Positions 1 to 11,800 of a stretch of 64,000 bases of DNA are shown in pieces. The notes beneath the pieces are model-generated. The model worked only from the letters and a program-made list of their open reading frames with translations. It did not search any database and was not told where the DNA came from. The translations under genes were made by a program, and so were the position numbers. Source of the DNA: Toxotes chatareus (taxonomy: Eukaryota; Chordata; Actinopteri; Toxotidae); contig CM028884.1 in the NCBI GenBank assembly GCA_016801885.1, forward strand, positions 5,972,501 to 6,036,500, in the 5' to 3' direction. The first letter of the stretch is position 1. Each line of letters starts with the position of its first letter.

Positions 1-269
1 TTTTACTGTGTTCATATAGCTGTTATATAACCCTGAAGTAAGATGGACAGCCTCAAGCACCTCACACAAAGAGACATCAGGAGACAAACACATCAGTCTA
101 CAAAGTGATGGATAGTTTATGTTTTCAGACTTATTTTACACATGTATGTTAATGTTGTTGCGAAATAAATATATCCAGTAAACAGATAACACTGGGAAAA
201 AAAGTCTAATAATTGAACAGGTTCATTAAACAGTATGAAGTTTCTGGTTCTACTTTGCTTTTCTCTTCA
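1..269. other. 3' flank of the GnRH receptor gene
   Basis: AT-rich sequence downstream of the minus-strand receptor stop codon. It probably holds the 3' UTR of that gene. I see no coding potential or recognisable repeat. Confidence 0.4.
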
Positions 270-3001
270 TCATATTATGCTCTCAGCTCTGAAGTGGCAA
301 GGCTGTCCTCCTTCTCCTTGACTGAACACAGTTGGACACCTGTCATCAGTGGATTTTGGCTCAGCCTGTCCGCAGCTGATCTGCTTTTCACCAGTGGCCA
401 TCCCTCTTTTACAGGGTAAAGCAGTGGCAGTACATTTCAAAGACTCCATTTTCACCTTGTTAGTTTCCTTATCTGACATCACTGTGGTTTTGCCATAGCA
501 GATCTTCAGCCCCTTGCGGAAGCGTATGGTGAACAGCCCGTAGATGATGGGGTCCAGGCAGGCATTGAAAAGACCAAAGATGAACAGGATGTGGGTAAGG
601 GAGTGGGAGACCTTTCCCTCCAAATCATCTGGGAAGAACCAATACCACAAACCCAACAGGTAGTACGGTGTCCAGCAGACTATGAAGCAGATCACTATGA
701 CAATGCTCATTTTCAGAGTTCTCATTCGCGCTTTGGGGATGTTGTTCTTTGAACAACGTAGGTGTGGCTCATTAGAAGACACTAGTGTAGAGAGAGAGAC
801 AAGTATTAATGCATAGCTGGGATATAAGGATGCATAGTAATTACTCAGCAGTATTCTACCTTTTGTTTTAAATAAATACATCAAACTGAGGTCTTTTTCT
901 GAGCCATCTGTCTATGCTCTGAGAAACCAAACACAAGCCTCAGCAGAGAACTTACAGCTCTTTTTGGCCATCCGCTTGGAGATCTGGATGAAGATTCTGG
1001 TGTAGCAGATAATCATTATGACCAGTGGCAGCAGGAAGAGGCAGGAGAAGGTAAACATGTTGTAGGCAGTTTCCTGCCAGTGAGTGACAAAGCTCCCCCT
1101 CGTAGTGCACTGAGTAAAGTTGGCTGGATACGTGATGGTCACATTATGGAAAATAAACATCTGCAGATTTAGAAATTAAATCATATTAGGATTGGTTTCC
1201 ACTGGCAGCAGTTGGTTGTATTTTCTTTGCCCTGTCTGTTTGGCAGAGGTGAGATGGAAAGATTATGAAAGCATTATGTCACATTGATATCCCAGTGTTT
1301 TGACCAAGTAGTCCAATATCCTTCAGAATTATGTTCATGTGGGTTGCATTATTTACTTCCAAATCCCAGTGTTCAATGCCATTTACAAATTTTCCTTCAG
1401 GTAACATGGCAAAAACTAAAGGAGTGGAGGTGGTTGATTGGTATTTTTCACAAATGTCTCGCGGAACAGTGAACAGTCAAGTTTCGACCAACGTTTGGTG
1501 TCTTAACCTTAGCCATACCTTAATCATAACTACTGCTCCTAATTATTTTCTTAATTAATTAATTAATTAATTAATCCCTGTGTCTATAGCGTGTCATAAA
1601 TTGTTCAAAAATGTCCATTATAATTTCCCACATCCCAAAGTGACATAAATATTATTTTCTGACTAACTGATTGATCACCTAAATATTTAATTTCTTATCT
1701 TATTTTATTTTATTTGCTGTGTGTGGATATTGTAGAAATCGTAGCTATAAAAACACTGGTACTCAACATTTAAAACTGTAGCCATTGAATGTAATCCAGT
1801 CTTGTGCAGAATTGTCCAATATCTGTTCTGTTTGGTGTGTGGGTCGGACTGTATCGCCACACTTCTGCTTTTTTCTGACAGCATGATCAACAGCGTTACA
1901 TGCTACACTGCCAAATGTCTTGATGGTTACAGTGATGAATCTATACTGCCAGGATTAGAAATTCCCATCCTTGTGTTGCTCAATGATAGAGCCACTAATC
2001 CCTAACGCCGAGACCTTGTGGGCCTCCTAAATCATTCAGAAGGTTTTCCTGCATCAAAGGCTCAGAAATTTTACACATTTTATGTAAATGTACAGACATG
2101 TAAACAGAGAGAATGATGAAACGTATAATAATTTGTTTCAAGTAAATGTAAAGGCACACTATAATTTCCTCCAGCATGTATGGTTTGCCTACAGTTTAAT
2201 GCCTCTATGAGCCTCAGATAACATATGTAAATCCAATCATCTATTGACAGGTATAAAGACCTATAGCCTGCTGACTGTGATAATATGGAGCATTGTGGAG
2301 AGGTTTCAGTTCTAAAAGGAAAAGTGTAACACAAAAGAGCAATCTGCATCCTTTAACCCAGCACCAGTGTGCTGGGTTAAAGTCAGTGTGTTTAACTGAA
2401 CCAAACAATCTGTAATCACCTGTCTTATCGCACCAGCTTCACCTGGCCTTACCTGAGGGATTGAGAACAAGACGCTCATGGTCCACGCTACCGTCAACAT
2501 GACCCTGTTCCTTTTCCGTGCCATGCTAATGGCCAGGGGGTTGAGGATGGCTGACTGTCTGTCCAGACTAATCACCACTGTGACAAAGGCACAGGAGTAC
2601 ATGGCCTGTAGTTTGAGGAACATCAAGAATCTGCAGGCCAGGTCACCGGCCAGCCACTGAACTGTGATGTTCCACACGGCATCCACGGGCATCACAATGA
2701 AGGTAACCAAGAGATCAGCTGCAGTCAAGTTGATTATCAACACTCTGACGTGGGATTTGCGCTTGTGGCCATTGGCTGCCCACAGCACAGCCAAATTGCA
2801 GAGAGTGGAAATGCCACACAGGATAAAGGTAATGATCACTCTGACTTTGGCTGCTGTAGAAAAGGTAGGCAGCTGCGGCACTGTGTCCACTGATGTCCAG
2901 TTACAGGGAGGAGCCACCCAGTCACAGCTGGCATTGAGGTCAGATCTGATGCTCTGCTGATACATGATGACCGGAGGATCACAACAGGAGGAGGCGTTCA
3001 T
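270..3001 (-). CDS. gnrhr: Gonadotropin-releasing hormone receptor (type II-like GPCR)
   Basis: A rhodopsin-family GPCR that binds GnRH decapeptides at the cell surface and, by family knowledge, signals through Gq in pituitary and brain. Coding exons are 2453-3001, 956-1160 and 270-781. The phases join exactly to give 421 codons. Exon 1 carries an N-terminus with sequons at Asn2, Asn23 and Asn34, then TM1-TM4. TM2 has Asp96 (TAADLLV), and DRQ at 147-149 stands in the DRY position. Exon 2 carries extracellular loop 2 and TM5. Exon 3 carries loop 3, TM6 (CWTPYYLLG), TM7 (Asp328-P-I-I-Tyr332) and a cytoplasmic tail of about 80 residues. Asp in both TM2 and TM7, plus the long tail, are features of non-mammalian GnRH receptors. 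The exon layout (TM1-4, TM5, TM6-7) is the family's usual one. The start Met begins the open exon and lies well before TM1. No frame breaks are seen. The subtype within fish paralogues is not resolved. Confidence 0.93.
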
Positions 3002-3838
3002 TTTCTGACCCTCACCAAGGAGTCAGCATTTTGTTCAGCTGTTTGGCTGGTGGCACCAAAGTGAGATAAGACAAAAATATATATATACATATGAGCTTTA
3101 TGTATGAAATTGGTGTAAAAGATTCATGCACATGGATTTGCATAAGAAGACTTAAAGAAATAAATAGTTCAGTTATTACAGTGGCACACACAGAGAAAGC
3201 AGTGTGCTGTGTAGGGTGCATCTCTGTAATGCTCACTGAGGTAGAGAGATGCTTTGATTGCCTCTAACAAACTACATCACGTGCATAGGGGGGTCTCCAC
3301 ATGATTAAATTTGCAGCACCACCAACAGCAACACCTGACAACCAGTCACGTTAATTACACACTAATGATAATATCCTCTTATCTGACCAAGAAAACAGTA
3401 AATGGTTTTAACAGATTCTGCTCACGTTTCTTTTCCTTAGCCGTAAATACCGTAGCCTGGTATTTAGAATATATCCCATTTAGCAAGCTATTTAAATCTT
3501 TAAGTTGTTAAAATTGCAATAAATTCAAAAGATAATGGCTTCTGTTTTTCATAATGTGGTTTTCCAGTTTTACAAAGATATAAATCAACTTGGAGATAAT
3601 GGCAAATTTAAATAAGCATGTTATTATCTTGAATAATATTTGGTTTCTAGGCTTAAAATTCAAGTATGAGCTTAAAAACAAAAGTAATAACAACATACAC
3701 CACATTTACACATTACTGATTGTACAGACTGATGTTATTCTGTAGAAACAAAAAATAATAAATACAAATACAAATACAAATAAAAGAAAATACACGCATG
3801 AATATAGTAATACAAGAAATCCCCACAGCAGACTTACA

Positions 3839-4250
3839 TTAATGCCCGTGTAGTCGTGGAGTGCGGCTCAGACTGTAATAAAACAAAAGTGAAATCTTCT
3901 TTTATGGAAGTCCCAGACCCCGCTGCGGCTCCATCTTCCCGCTAGACTGTGATGATGAGAACAGCGCAGACTTTCTGAATAGTCTGTTAGTCAGTCTGAA
4001 GAGTCTCTGTCTTCCCCCGCAGTTTTTATTTCACTGTCCCTTCGGGAGTTTTCTGATGCATTTTCTTCTCCCTTCGCTGCGCGCGTCAGTCGCTCTGTGG
4101 GCGCGGCCACGAGCATCTCAGGAGTCAGTTCAATTTTTCTAATTTTAACCTTGCCACAGTAAACGCTGTGAGACGTCGCTGCCCTTATTAGCATCGTCTT
4201 CATCAAGACCAAACCAGACCTGCTCTTATTAAGTGCATTAATTATATCTG
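3839..4250. promoter_or_regulatory. GC-rich upstream region and likely non-coding exon of gnrhr
   Basis: This segment is clearly richer in G+C and CpG (around 3900-4110) than its AT-rich surroundings. On the minus strand a strong donor (exon end at 3838, then GTAAGTC) lies at its edge. That would make it a 5' UTR exon spliced towards the coding exon at 3001. The acceptor in front of the ATG was not identified convincingly, so exon limits are inference. A 73-codon open frame inside it (3991-4212) looks like chance. Confidence 0.4.
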
Positions 4251-5600
4251 TATAAAATAATTCAATGCACTCCGAGCCTAATGTTTACATTTGAGCTGCT
4301 GAATTAACGTCTAAGTGCATATTTTGTGGAGTTGTTTCACAAGAATGAGTGCATTATCCTGCCTCCTGTTTCTTATTTGGTCCACCCACGCATCATTTAT
4401 TGAATGTGACAAATTTTATTTGTATGGTTCCCTCCTGTAATATAGCCTACAGTGTTCTCCTTTTCTCCTTGCCAAATCATGGACTTCACCTCACCTTCTC
4501 CAGTCCTACATCTGTACTTCATTGGCAGAAGAGCTCAGACATTCAAATAACAGAAAGAATGAGCGGAGAAAACAGTCCAGCTGCTGTCTGCTATGAGATT
4601 CAATACACACGGTCTTGTTCACTCCTTGGTTACCACATCTTACTGCTCAAGCTATGCAAAAAAAAAAGTGTATATATATTTTTTTTTCTCACTCTCTCTC
4701 TTTCCCAAGTAATACTGGGCTATGCAGATGTTTTCGTTTATTCTCCAGATGGAATTTCATCAAAGTGACTTTGAGTGAGGATGGCATCTCATTGTGGTGC
4801 TTAAAGCATGAAAAATTAGCTTTTTTCTCTTTTACTTTGTGTGAAGTAGACCTTTAGGCACGGACCAGTACCTTGAGTGCTCTGACCACCACAGTCTTAT
4901 TGCTATCTTTACCCACACAAGAAATTTAAATAATTGTTGTATGCTATATGCAAATAGCTAAAACTAAATCTGCCCACTGAGATTTGATGTCTTTTATTCC
5001 ATAAGCGGCAGCCCTAAGCAAAGTTCAAATGTATTTTCTACACTTCTGGGAGACCATTTAAAGCTGCTATAATCAAGATTTTTATATTCATAATGGATGA
5101 TATTATTATTATTATGATATTATTCATAATGAAGTTTTGTTTGTAGTGATTAACCCAAACAGAATTATCACCTGCCACTGCAGTTCCTCTCAGCTCTGTG
5201 GAGAGTTTTAGCATCTTTCAGCTCATTGTTTTGCTTTACTGCTCTGCTTAATTCTCACCATTTTCATCGTTATGTCATCGTTATATTGTTTTGACATGAA
5301 GTTTTTAGCCTTAAATTTGATTTGAACCACAAACTTTGTTGTGTCTGGGTTTAGAAAAAAAAGAAATAACTGCAATAACGAGCTAAATGAAATCCACTGA
5401 ATGAATGAAATACATTTTTGGAAACATATTTTTCCTTTCCATTTATGAGACAACAGAGAGGGAAGAGTAGCAGAGATGAGAGAGAATGACATTATGAAGG
5501 TCATGACCTGGATTCAAACCAGCAGGCCATGACGTAGACTGCTGAGCTGTCGCCATGCTCCTCTTCTGTAACAGGATGATTATTTTTAACAACATGAAAA
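4251..5600. other. Intergenic, nothing recognised
   Basis: AT-rich sequence with short homopolymer and CT runs (for example 4660-4705) and ATT runs near 5100. There is no splice-supported frame and no repeat family I can name. At about 5600 it meets the truncated end of the retroelement. Confidence 0.4.
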
Positions 5601-6420
5601 GTTGGGCTATACCCAAAATAGACATCAAATCTCTCCCTAACAGGTTTACAGGGTAACATTCGGATAACACAAAAGAATGTGTCACCCTGACACCTGTATG
5701 GGAATCCAATACAGGCAGTCCAACTGATAATGCCTTCTCTTTTACCTTGCCATAAGCTGCTCGGACAAAGATAGTTTTACATGATTTTTTATACTTTTGA
5801 ATGTTTTGGGAACAGGCTATAACAGAACTGCATGCTCCAGAATCACACAGAAATTTCAAATCTTCTCCTGCCACGTTCAAAACAACCTCTGGTCTCTCCT
5901 CCATCTCAAAATATTTATCTATATTTTGCAAATTCAATATTTCAAATCCCACTCTCTCAACATCATTGGTTAAGTGATCACGGTGTGTGCGTGTGTCGCT
6001 ATGTGTGTGTGTGTGTGTCTTCACTACGAGGTCAATGTCATCCTCGATAAAATTAACACCAAGACGCATGTTAAGTTCTAAAGCTTGGATTTCTTTGTTT
6101 TGCTTTTCTTTTTCTTTCCTCTCCTGTGCCGCACATCTCTCTCTTTCCCTCATCATTCCCTGTCTCCTTCTTTCAGCTTCCTCCAACCACTCCTTTGCTG
6201 CTTCATATCCTTCCTTTTTCAGCTTTCCTTTACTTCCCCTGCACTTCCTCTCTATGTCCTCAACAAGGGTTTTACATGCTTCAACTTGCAGTCTCCCCAT
6301 AAACCCATATTTTGTTCTCCACTTTTTAAGATATTTTACATTACAGTCATTGCGTTGTTGCATACGTTTAGCATCCCCTTCTGATTCTTCTTTCCCACAA
6401 ACACTGTAATTCTGCCCCAT
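5443..6420 (-). pseudogene. Gag/retropepsin-like ORF of truncated retroelement
   Basis: A 325-codon frame. It starts MGQ, as many retroviral Gag proteins do, so the glycine could accept a myristate. About 40 residues on comes a Lys/Glu/Arg-rich helical stretch (about residues 60-115), then a His-Thr microsatellite tract. From about residue 180 to 265 there is a retropepsin-like region with the active-site signature CDSGAC and the later LLGRD motif. Capsid and Cys-His nucleocapsid regions expected between Gag N-terminus and protease are absent, so the frame is either internally deleted or belongs to an unusual short-gag lineage. The last 60 or so residues look like read-through into flanking DNA. 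It is probably a relic, although the frame is still open. Confidence 0.7.
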
Positions 6421-7350
6421 TTATTTTATATTTTTATATTTATTATTTTTATTTATTTATTTATTTATTTATTTTACACACATATATATTCTTTTAGAGA
6501 TTTTGTGATTATTATACCTATTTTATTCTATTTTATTGTGCTTATTTATTCTTATTTTATCAGAATGTCCGTCAGCCAACCAGTTTGTATGGCATAACAC
6601 CCGAGCAACTGGTCCTTATGATACACCTTCGCAGTGAGCTTGTGTTGACACCGTCCGGTTTCCACTCACTGGTCAGAATATATCAGAGACACTTCAGAAC
6701 ATTCCAAGCTTTACTCTATTTCCCTACAACTTTACTTCACAGTATTTATGTCCTTTTTATTTGTCTCTTTTTTCTTTTCTTTTCTTTTTTTGAAATTCTT
6801 TTTATCTTTTAGAGATTTATTTTTATTATTATTTTTATCTTTTAGAGATTTTTTTTTATTATTTCTATAGGTTTTCTCTTTAGCTCCTCTTGAGCTTTTC
6901 TTTATTTTTATAAGTCCCTAACTTATTCTTAGCTCCTCTTGAGCTTTTCTTTATTTTTATAAGTCCCTGACTTATTCTTAGCTCCTTTTGAGCTTTTTCT
7001 TTTATTTTTATAAGTCACTGACTTATTCTTATCTCCTCTAGAGCTTTTCTTTATTTCTAACGCGCGAGGTAGTTTTTGGTCTTCCTACAGATTCTTTCAA
7101 GCTTCTCTGTAAGCTTTTCAACTTTTTCTCACTTTTTCTTTTTTTTCTCTATTTCTTTAACTTTACTTAAATCAATACTGCACCTGAATCGTCCTGGTCC
7201 TGCTCAATTTCCCTGAATCTCGTCACCCCTCACCTCTCCGGCAGGTCCCGGCCTCCCTACATCCAAACTGCTCCTGGTAACCGGTGCAGGGTGGAGGGCT
7301 TTTCCAAATGTGCACAGAGTCGGGTCCAAATCCAGAGAGAAGAGGAGATA
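6420..7350 (-). other. Retroelement 5' leader, AT-rich
   Basis: Very T-rich on the plus strand, with an (ATTT)n run at about 6446-6472 and a repeated TATCTTTTAGAGATT motif near 6801 and 6836. It connects the primer-binding site to the gag-like start codon. No coding signal is seen in it. Confidence 0.5.
6881..7057 (-). repeat. Four-copy ~49-bp tandem repeat in retroelement leader
   Basis: The motif AGCTCCTCTTGAGCTTTTCT, followed by TTATTTTTATAAGTCCCT and ACTTATTCTT, recurs at about 6882, 6931, 6980 and 7031 with a few substitutions. The fourth copy is incomplete. The spacing is 49-51 bp. Confidence 0.85.
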
Positions 7351-7356
7351 TTGAGA

Positions 7357-7373
7357 TCCGGCTCGAAGGACCA
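7357..7373 (-). promoter_or_regulatory. Primer-binding site complementary to tRNA-Tyr 3' end
   Basis: The plus strand reads TCCGGCTCGAAGGACCA. This is the 3' end of a vertebrate tRNA-Tyr (T-arm side, acceptor stem, CCA). On the element's own strand the site is therefore an 17-nt match for tRNA-Tyr priming of reverse transcription. It sits exactly where an LTR end and the leader meet. Confidence 0.8.
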
Positions 7374-7378
7374 ATTTA

Positions 7379-7800
7379 TGTTAGAAAAATTCTAACCAAT
7401 TCAGCCAAGACTCAGAGACGATCAGAGCTTTTAGAATTTATTCTTGCAAGAAGGAGTCTACATCAACCATGAATCAAGAATGGCATCGCTGTAATACTCA
7501 AAGGAGAGAAGTCTCTATGTCTTCTTTATACACACAGGAGCTCACCTCCCCTTCGAGCTGATAATCAGAGTCATAGTCTAAACATGCATACATGCAGCCG
7601 GTCTCCTTGAGTGTCTGTCTCTGTATCTGTGTAAGAAGAACAATATGCACCGGACAGGAACAATGTGTGCCCTTGCTGCAGTTCAAGGTATTGTAGGTCA
7701 GGCTGCACATTATTTTTCCATCAAAAGGCATCAGGTTTTTACAGAAGAGAGAAAAGCATCTGTTTATTCCTCTCTGACCGTGCACGGTGGCAATAAAGTA
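7379..7800 (-). repeat. Probable 5' LTR of the retroelement (outer limit uncertain)
   Basis: It starts a few bases beyond the primer-binding site with TG on the plus strand (CA at the LTR 3' end on the element strand). AATAAA signals on the element strand lie near 7440 and 7763. No matching second LTR was found in the window, so the outer end near 7800 is a guess. Confidence 0.45.
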
Positions 7801-7899
7801 GTGCTAATGCATAGAAGACCCACTTTCTATAAGGGCCTAATCTATAAGGACCTGCACTGGTTGTCAATCAGCCTTTGCTGTACCTCGTAACATAAAGCA

Positions 7900-8843
7900 G
7901 TATGTTTGTGAAAAATACTCTCGCTAACCATAAGAAAAACTCACATAAACAAGAGGAAATCCTACACAAACTCTCTCATAAAATCTTTATTAAACCATTT
8001 ATGCTCTTCAGCTGATTTGGTTACGTAACACTGATAAACAGTATTTCTTTTTAAAGATTAAATAGAAATGGGATGCTAAACAGTGCCAGTAAATATTCTG
8101 TGTTTGGTCCAAGTTCTTGTTCAAATGAGAGATTCAATTACATCAAGCTGTCTTTCATGTAGGTGGAATCAATTATTTCATACAATCACTACAAACCAGA
8201 CAGATAAGGTTCATAATAAATTTGATAAATCAAAGTACATTTGATTTACTGGTGGACACTGGGCAGCCATGCAGAGGAGGAAACAAACATATTATTGACA
8301 TGTCATTGCCTTACCTCCTCAGCTCTCTCTTCAGTCTACAGTGGCAGATTATCAGCTGTGCATAGTGATGAGGCAGCTGATAAGTGCTGGCTGTTGGTTT
8401 ATGCAGATGTCAGACTCTGGGCTACTGTCCAAACAGGCTGTGACCTTCCCAGCTCCACAGACAACAGACTCATTTTCACGTTAATCTGCAGTTAACTGAG
8501 GTGATTGAATTGAGGTTAAATATTATTATCATTCATTGCTTCACTGTGACCCAGTCTGAATCCCTACCCTTCCATAGCCAACAAATATGACTGCACCAGG
8601 CTGGTTCACAAGCCTGAGACAACTCTGTCTATCTTACTTTCCTGGACTCACAACATATCCTGACCTTCTGCTTATTTAAGTGCTAAGAATAGTGAAAGAT
8701 GGCAGCAACCAATTGTCTTCTGTTTTTCTCTTGAAGCCAGGAGAATGTTGATTGGTGTCATGTTATAAGTTCTTAGTTCTTATGGTATGGTAATTTGTTA
8801 TACATGAATGTTTCAGCACATTGGTTCATACTGTATCCTGCTG

Positions 8844-8875
<32 letters not shown>

Positions 8876-11800
8876 CATCCCTTGTGCTCTCGAGTGGCCA
8901 TCTCTGTCCTTGAGTCTATTGAAACATAATCCATGTACAGTATAGAGTATACACAGTATACAGTAAGTAATCCTATTCAGCATGATTATTTTCAACTTTT
9001 AATTTGACCTAGAATTTATGAATAAATGTCTAAACAATACTTGGCCACGAAACAAGCCATTGTAATAATGACCTACATGTGGGCCAGACGGGATTTAACA
9101 GGCTAAAAGGTGCTGACAGCTGATAACCAGAGTACTGATGCTATATCAGAGCCACAGAGGCCAGATGTATGCACACAGTATGTCTTTATGGTAAAACTAG
9201 TTCAGTGCTAATCTGACCAGCACAATGTGTCAGGGGAAACTATCATATCATCAGAAATCAGTCTCATATAACCGTTAAATGGTGATGAGTAATAACCTTA
9301 ACATAACATTATTAAGACAAAACCTAAAAGTAAATGGCACAGGAAATGAAATGGCTTCTTGTATGTGTATATTTTCAAATCTAGTATGCTGATCAAAGTG
9401 CTTCAACAATCACAGTGAAATGCCTCAAGACACAGTTTCTCTAATGGATATTAGCTTGGTATAGCTGACTGTATTGAACTGACCCATGTAAAATACTGCA
9501 ACCTGAGAATAGTGAAGCAACCACCTCTATAAATGTTGGTCAGACCCAATAAATAAACATGTTAGTGACTTGGCATTGGGGAATTTTACATTCAGCCCTG
9601 CTGGATTAGAGTTAACCTTGACTAGAAGCTGAGCTGACATGTACTGAGATACTGAAAGCTTACTCAGCATAAACAGATTTGCTTAAGACTGCAGTGTAAT
9701 CACGAGAGATGGTCATGGTAGCAGATGACTGCATGACTGTTGTCCATTTCCTCAGCCAGTGCGGACTTGCAATTTTCAAAGACAGAAATACCACAAAAGT
9801 TATGAACTTCACATTTTCTGCATAATCACTCAAAGAGCCCAGGTGCATGTGCATGTAACGAGAGCTGTATGACTCATCTCCTTCTACCTTAGGCCACGAA
9901 CTTATCAATCACGCCCCGTAAAAACACTTCATAGCTCATAGTACTATACAGCTTGAACCTTGCCCCCTCTATGGAGGCTGTGATTCAAGTAGGTGATGCA
10001 CAACACTGAGCAATGAGGTGTTTAATTTGAAGTGATTGGACTTTTAACTCCTTTCTCTCTGGTCTCTGCACTTTGGGCAGTTTGATGGATGGGCAGCAGT
10101 TCTCCTGTAAACATCTACATTTTCAGGTCAAACTAAACACATTTAATGCAGTCTAATGTAAAAGCCCTGCCATAAATCCTGCCTTACTGTATGACTTATA
10201 AGATTATCAGATTTCTGGTGAGACTGAGGCATACATTGAACTCTGCTGTCATTTTGAAGATATAGCTTGTGTTGAGGTTGATTGATTGCTTTATATTAAA
10301 GGGTGGATCTAATATTTTGTCCACGCTCCCTGACACTAATGTAATAGTAACAGAACATACCTAATAAACAGACAGACATTGTATGCATGTGCAAAATGCC
10401 AGTATCTGAAAATGTTGAGAAACAAATGAAAAGAAAAACATGGACAGTAGGAAGAGCATGGAAATTTACAGTTGAAGGACATAATAAATTCGTCATTAGA
10501 CTGTAAGATTAGACAAATGTACATGAGCCTAATGACTAACTGAACAATGTTCATTCAGTTTAATGGAGCATCCTTCACATATGTAGCAACGCATGATCAA
10601 AGTCAAGACAGACTTTGCAAAGTCTGAAACCTATGTTTTTATTTTCACTACATCCAGTGGATGTCAAAAATGATACATCTTTTGAATGTCTCCACTTTCA
10701 AAATCTTCTCTGTAACTAACCTCACTGTGCTGTATAGTCCATTATTGCATATTCTGTTCTATTCTGTTTACTGCTGTAAAAAGGACAACAGACTGGACAG
10801 GTAAACTTAAAGTCTACCTGCTGGCAGTCTAAACAGTCTAAGTAGTCTCTGATGGGCCGTGAAGGGCAAGGAGGTTAGCAAAATATGGCCTCTTTGCAAT
10901 GGACTGCATGCTAAAAATATACAGAGAAAATGGGTCACTAATGATTTTTCTTTTCCTAATACATGGCAAAAAGGTTGTGCTTGACTGTCTGTCATCCAGG
11001 CTGACCCGTGTAATGTGAAGCCTCCTGGCAGAATCAGAGCAGATACACGCTCTGCCTCTGGCAACGGACCAGTCACTTAACAATGGATAAGGCCAGTCAG
11101 TACTTTACCAGTGGTTTGGATGAAAAAGCTTTTTCACAAATTTTCATTCTGGTGCTAATTAATGCCCAAGTGCTGTGTTGTTCAATACTATGTGTTTCCA
11201 TTAAATCGCTGGGCTACCACATTGTACATATTAAGTGAATGTTTTAGGCACAGTACAGACACTGCTTTAGGGTTGCTAAAGTCAGTCTGAACATGGAGGG
11301 GGGCGATATAAATATAAATACTGTTCTTTGTCCTTTGTGTGTATGGCTGATTATGTGAAGAGAATATGCAGCAGCAGGGCATCCCTTCAGTGCTGTTTTG
11401 CAAAAAAAATAAAAATAAATGAAGGACAACCATTACAGGAGTGATCATATGTTTCAGGAAGGATTTTGTGACATGCTCTCATCAAAAGTAATGTAGAGCA
11501 ATAATGCAAGTGGCCTTCAGTGACTCACTCATTTTCTATTTTCTCATAGCATGAGCAACATGGCATCTTCTTTTGTCAAATTCATTTTCTGTTTCAGTTC
11601 AACATTTGCCTCCTGATCACAGTACTCTGTATGTCCACAGTTGTCTAAAAGCATTTATTATGCAGTCATGACACAAAATGCATATAGCCATTTACATTAA
11701 TCAAAATTATATGGTCACTACTGAGAGCATCACATGCGCAACCTTTAATTGCTATTACACATAATAGACCAACCTGAAATAACCTGCTCCTATGTGAAAT

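Larger units (their letters stand above)
5600..7800 (-). mobile_element. Truncated LTR retroelement (LTR, leader, gag/pro fragment)
   Basis: Read on the minus strand, the order is LTR (from about 7800 down to about 7379), primer-binding site (7357-7373), a long AT-rich leader with tandem repeats (about 6421-7350), then a frame encoding a short gag-like N-terminus and a retropepsin-like segment (down to about 5600). No reverse transcriptase, integrase, env or second LTR is visible below 5600, so the element is a 5' fragment. Its coding part ends abruptly soon after the protease-like LLGRD motif. The outer LTR boundary and target duplication could not be fixed. Confidence 0.75.

Noticed and set aside
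3991..4212. Minus-strand 73-codon frame upstream of gnrhr
   Set aside because: No homology recognised; GC-rich leader sequence explains the open frame.
4349..4768. Plus-strand 139-codon frame
   Set aside because: AT- and CT-rich intergenic DNA, no domain, no splice support.
5987..6409. Plus-strand 140-codon frame
   Set aside because: It is the antisense shadow of the gag-like frame and has Ser/Phe/Leu-rich composition without motifs.
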